Part shown: piece after piece, positions 7,133-10,000 of the stretch
Numbering within the stretch: position 1 is the first letter of the stretch
Layout of the letters: each line of letters begins with the position of its first letter
Source of the DNA: Acropora yongei
Lineage: Eukaryota; Cnidaria; Anthozoa; Scleractinia; Acroporidae
Assembly: GCA_014634225.1 (NCBI GenBank)
Contig: BLFN01000232.1
Coordinates: forward strand, 265,367 to 275,366
DNA: 10,000 bases
Direction: 5' to 3'
Notes under the pieces: generated by a model
Database searches by the model: none
Told to the model about the DNA's origin: nothing
The model's input: only the letters and a program-made list of their open reading frames with translations
Translations under genes and position numbers: made by a program

Positions 7133-7225
7133 TTTTAATTTTGAGAAAGCCTACTAATAACACCGCTGACCCTTGACCTCGCGGGAAAGAAGTGGCCTGA
7201 TCTTGCCTCAAAAATCCCCAGCGTG
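7133..7225 (-). promoter_or_regulatory. right terminal inverted repeat and probable promoter of the minus-strand gene
   Basis: The outer 15 bases (7211-7225) are the inverse of the left end. The inner part contains GTGGCC at 7192-7197 at the mirrored offset and a CpG-bearing stretch (CCTCGCGGGAAA near 7177-7188). It directly precedes the ATG of the 188-residue ORF. No TATA box is evident. Confidence 0.65.
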
Positions 7226-7228
7226 AAA
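7226..7228. repeat. target site duplication AAA, right copy
   Basis: Matches 2586-2588 and abuts the GTG end of the transposon. Counting only one AAA keeps the DFAE frame continuous. Confidence 0.8.
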
Positions 7229-7387
7229 GAAGAATGTGATAACAGAAGACAAGATCAATTAAGCAAGGCAAATATATTCTAGGCCAGAGACAGGCACCAT
7301 GAAGCTTCAAAATATTACCCTGTCGCAGTTGCTCCACTAAAAATCAAGTCTACAACAACATCCTGTTACTGCTCCTTGTGCTTTTGA
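7229..7387 (+). pseudogene. DFAE-family gene, right part after the insertion
   Basis: Frame 2 reads E-E-C-D-N-R-R, then L-S-K-A-N, a TAG at 7280-7282, and T-T-S-C-Y-C-S-L-C-F before TGA 7385-7387. With the left part it makes S-K-E-E at the joint and a C-x-C-x-x-C cysteine motif further on, the order expected for this family. It shows that the sequence on both sides of the 4.6-kb element was once one gene. Confidence 0.65.
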
Positions 7388-7456
7388 GAAGAAGGGTTTA
7401 AAGAGATCACAGAATGCCGGTGGCAGCCACACATCATTTCCCTTAGGCCTAAAAAC
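7388..7456. other. short unassigned stretch
   Basis: Between the end of the DFAE frame and the antisense LINE fragment. Nothing recognisable; it may be the LINE 3' UTR (antisense) or the DFAE tail. Confidence 0.3.
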
Positions 7457-7705
7457 TTAGTCAATCCTGAAGGTGTCAGACGTAAATTTACCCATTATTA
7501 AATCAAAGTAACTTCTGAAATTGTTTGCACTTGAAAAACAGTCAAAGTCTCTGTCTACGATAACATCATTCCAGAGATTAACAGAATTATAAAAGAACAT
7601 ACACTTCATGCTATTGGTTTGTGGAATAGGAAGGCAATAAGGTAACCAAGACCTTGTATCATATGGCTTATGTATGGTATTTGAAAGAGCATTTCTGGAT
7701 CAAAT
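7457..7705 (-). pseudogene. non-LTR retrotransposon RT C-terminus, antisense fragment
   Basis: On the minus strand one frame gives K-P-Y-D-T-R-S-W-L-P-Y-C, then F-Y-N-S-V-N-L-W-N-D-V-I and a final N-N-F-R-S-Y-F, with the stop at 7457-7459. The order Y-x-T-R-S, a loop, then V-x-L-W-N and F-K/R-x-x-F is the typical C-terminal tail of Jockey/CR1-group reverse transcriptases. It differs in sequence from the copy at 661-1110. Upstream (towards 7740) a stop appears and similarity fades. Confidence 0.6.
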
Positions 7706-7800
7706 AATCCAGTGCACGTCGAGCCAGGATGTTTTTAAACAGACAGTCACATATTTTCTTTTCCAGGTGAGCTAGCATACCATGTTCTTAAGGTCATGTC

Positions 7801-7971
7801 GCTGTATACAGCGTTTTCAATCATGTGACCACATTTGCATATCATCATGACAACCTACCTAATCCCCCATATTGGTGTTCCATCACAGAATATGTGCTGC
7901 TCGAGAGACACCTGGGACATTCTGTGCAACACTCTGGCATTCTAAGCGAATAAGTTCTAATTTTTGTCATC
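7801..7971 (+). promoter_or_regulatory. probable 5' terminal region of the THAP-DDE transposon
   Basis: Begins with the 12-base perfect palindrome GCTGTATACAGC (7801-7812), then GTTTTCA, CATGTGAC and CCATATTGGTGTTCC, a layout I associate with 5' ends of THAP/DDE_Tnp_4 elements in corals. The inverse partner is not found before base 10000, so the right end lies outside the window or is lost. The outer limit is uncertain. Confidence 0.4.
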
Positions 7972-9540
7972 ATGGTCCTTTGTCTCATTGTCGGATGTGG
8001 CAATAAAAGGAGCAAGATATGGCGCACGACTGAAAAAGTAAGCTTTTTTTGTGTTCGACGTGTTGTTGTCAACCAAGAAGAGTAGATGGAAGAGTTGACT
8101 GAGGCGCGAAGAAGGTGGACTTTGGCGATCAGCAGAGAGAACTTACCTGACTCGATTTTAGAAAATGGCCGGGTTTGCAGCAAGCATTTTGCATCAGGAG
8201 AACCTGCTAAAGACTGGGATCGTTTTGACGTGGATTGGTTCCCTACTATTTGTCTTAGGCATTCTAAACAAGTGAAAGACCCCTAGGCAGCTGAAGTTTG
8301 GTCTCAAAGAGCTGCCGGAAGACGAAAACGTTGATCTGAGTTGCGTGAAAATGAGATAAAAGAGAAAATGCTAAAAATTGACAAAACAGGGGAGACAATT
8401 GAAGAAATACCTTTTTCCGAGGAGGATCGACTGGGTGAAAACCTCGAACAAGATGGAACAACAGATGCTGAACAAACAAACAGTTAAATTGAAGATGAGA
8501 CTAACGCATCAGTCAATGGTGAGCAAACAACAGTGGACGCTGGAACTCAGACAGTGAACTCAGATTTGAAAGTAAAAATCCAAACTCAAGCAGCAATGCA
8601 GACTGATTAATTTGAATACTTATTCACGGAGACAGTCTACCAGCCTTTTACAGAAGAGCACTTTGTTAATAATGAATACAGGGTGCGGTTTTACACTGGT
8701 TTGCCTGGTTTTGATGTACTTAACACCACTCTTTGTTTTGTTAGCCCATTTGTTAGTCGAAAGAGCTGACATTATTTCAAGAATTCATTATGGTTTTAAT
8801 CAAACTAAGACTTGGTGTTCCACAACAAGACCTGGCCTTTCGGTTTGGAGTCTCGCTTTCATCTGTTTCAAGGACATTTACTGCATGGTCGCCTGTTGTG
8901 GATGTAAGGTTATCTCCCCTCACTAGGTGGCCAGAAAGAGATGAGTTATGATATACAATGCCTATCTGTTTCCAGTTTTCTTTTGGGAAGAAAACAACAA
9001 TAATAATAGACTGTTTTGAAGGTTCTGTAGAACGCTCTTCCAATCTGCTTGCAAGGTCGCAAACGTTTTCGAAGTAAAAGCATCACAATACAGTGAAAGT
9101 ACTTATTGGAATCACACCTCAAAGATCGATGTGCTTTACATCAAAAGCATGGGGAGGACTGACTTCTGATAAATACCTAACAGAGAGGTGCGGTTTACTA
9201 AGCAACCTCAAGCCTGGGGACCTGGTATTGGCTGACAGAGGGTTCACAATTAGTGAAAGTGTTGCACTCTATCAAGCACAGTTAGCTTTCCCAGCCTTCA
9301 CAAAAGGCAAGAACCAACTAGATCCATTTGATGTAGAAACACAACAAATTGCAAATGTGCGAATACATGTGGAGCATCTCATTAGACATGTGAGGCAAAA
9401 ATAAACTCTTGTAGTTAACTCTACCACTGGATTACCTCACCTGTTCTAACAATGCTGCAAACTGTCCATTGATTGACAAGATGATCAGAGTTTGCTCAGC
9501 TCTGACAAATCTTTGCCAATCTGTTGTCCCCTTTGAGTAA
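7972..9540 (+). pseudogene. THAP-domain DDE_Tnp_4 transposase (ISL2EU/Harbinger-related), dead copy
   Basis: Almost full-length transposase gene of about 520 codons. Frame 1 from ATG 7972 encodes an N-terminal THAP zinc finger: C-L-I-V-G-C, then V-C-S-K-H-F for the C-x-x-H pair, and a Pro after D-W-F. A Gln/Thr/Glu-rich linker with G-T-Q-T repeats follows (8500-8610). A one-base loss near 8761-8766 moves to frame 3, with R-L-G-V-P-Q-Q-D-L-A-F-R-F-G-V-S and the DDE domain: I-I-I-D-C-F-E (first Asp), L-A-D-R-G-F (second Asp) and R-I-H-V-E-H-L (Glu). A last shift near 9470 gives the family-like end S-V-V-P-F-E and TAA 9538-9540. In-frame stops: 8083, 8284, 8332, 8485, 8608, 8949, 9075, 9402. Eight stops and two shifts rule out function. 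Confidence 0.88.
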
Positions 9541-10000
9541 GCTTTTTAATTCAAGTTTAAGTAAACAAATCTGATTTTTAAATAAGTTGAAATTGGGAAG
9601 TACTGTAGTTTTAGGAATAGATGCTAGTTACAATAACATTAAGGCCTTCACATAGACTATTTACGGGAAGGGACTATAGGTGTATCCAAGTGCTCTATGG
9701 AATGCAATTGTCCCTACAAAGATAAAAATACAAATTTAATTTTTAAGTCAACCTCTAATTCTTATCATAGTATAATCATAGTAGTTTATCAACAGAGCCA
9801 TTGTCAGCACTATGCTTTTGAAATTTAAACAACTTGGAAAGATCCACTGTTGATTATAACTTTCTGTTCATTCCAAGATAAATACATATTTGAGACAAGC
9901 TAGACAAAATACCTGACTTTGTTTCTAAAACTTTCATATCTCAAGTCACTCAAATGTAGGAAACATTTGCAATAAAACATTTTTTAGGGAGTGATACAGA
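9541..10000 (+). other. AT-rich 3' UTR of the THAP-DDE element
   Basis: No ORF or repeat stands out. AATAAA at 9971-9976 is a plausible polyadenylation signal for the dead transposase. The element may continue past the window: ISL2EU-type elements often carry a second, YqaJ-type nuclease gene, but none is visible here. Confidence 0.4.

Larger units (their letters stand above)
2589..7225. mobile_element. 4637-bp CACTA/EnSpm-like DNA transposon, apparently undescribed
   Basis: Ends are inverted: 2589-2603 reads CACGCTGGGGATTTT and the reverse complement of 7211-7225 is identical. GGCCAC recurs exactly 28 bases in from each end (2617-2622; complement at 7192-7197). AAA flanks both sides. Deleting 2589-7228 joins the frames of the DFAE gene (A-S-K, then E-E-C-D-N-R-R). 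Inside are a multi-exon plus-strand gene and a convergent minus-strand ORF. The CAC terminus and 3-bp duplication fit the CACTA/EnSpm superfamily as known in plants and animals. The first five bases are CACGC rather than CACTA or CACTG. The boundary call rests on direct sequence evidence; the superfamily call is inference. Confidence 0.85.

Noticed and set aside
2589..7225. A Harbinger or Chapaev assignment for the 4.6-kb element
   Set aside because: Harbinger uses a TWA target and Chapaev a 4-bp duplication; here the flanks fit AAA only, since CAAA and AAAG do not match as four bases.
8777..9043. 88-residue minus-strand ORF
   Set aside because: Antisense to the DDE domain of the THAP transposase; it arises from the other strand.
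1..10000. CRISPR array, bacterial operon, phage or plasmid features
   Set aside because: No regularly spaced repeats, ribosome-binding sites or prokaryotic genes; introns, a pol III SINE and polyadenylation signals indicate an animal genome.

Overview
The window looks like repeat-dense DNA from an invertebrate animal, most likely an anthozoan cnidarian (coral or anemone). It has introns with GT-AG borders, AATAAA polyadenylation signals, a tRNA-derived SINE, and decayed LINE, piggyBac and THAP-DDE transposons. No bacterial genes, operons or CRISPR arrays are present. The organism call is an inference from the repeat families. I see no single-copy host gene; nearly everything recognisable is mobile-element protein in different stages of decay.

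Layout. 1-655 holds the catalytic part of a dead piggyBac transposase. 661-1260 is the 3' end of a CR1/L2-type LINE. 1286-1376 and 1420-1612 are two copies of a tRNA-derived SINE. 1700-1865 is a structured repeat tail ending in (TAAAA)n. The cysteine-rich C-terminus of a piggyBac transposase, probably the same copy, reappears at 1870-2045. From 2046 a second transposase-like gene (called DFAE here after its motif) runs to 2588, is interrupted, and resumes at 7226-7387. 7457-7705 carries an antisense LINE RT C-terminus. 7801 to about 9990 is a dead but nearly complete THAP + DDE_Tnp_4 transposon.

Main result. The interruption of the DFAE gene is a 4637-bp DNA transposon at 2589-7225. It has inverted ends with an exact 15-base match, CACGCTGGGGATTTT. 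It is flanked by the 3-base direct repeat AAA, and removing the element plus one AAA restores the DFAE reading frame across the gap. The element encodes (i) a multi-exon plus-strand gene (coding exons 3086-3241, 3486-3527 or 3486-3659, and 3997-6217) for a protein of roughly 800 residues with a D-G-A-P-F-G block and a C-terminal four-cysteine cluster, and (ii) an intact 188-residue minus-strand ORF (6566-7132) starting 93 bases inside the right end. A CAC start, a 3-bp target duplication and a DG-x-P-F-G-type block together suggest a divergent relative of the CACTA/EnSpm group. That assignment is inference. The long gene carries four net frameshifts but no nonsense substitution inside any open segment, so it is either very recently dead or damaged by assembly indels.

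Order of events suggested by nesting: piggyBac and DFAE copies are old; LINE and SINE material broke up the piggyBac copy; the 4.6-kb element entered the DFAE copy later and is the best preserved sequence in the window.
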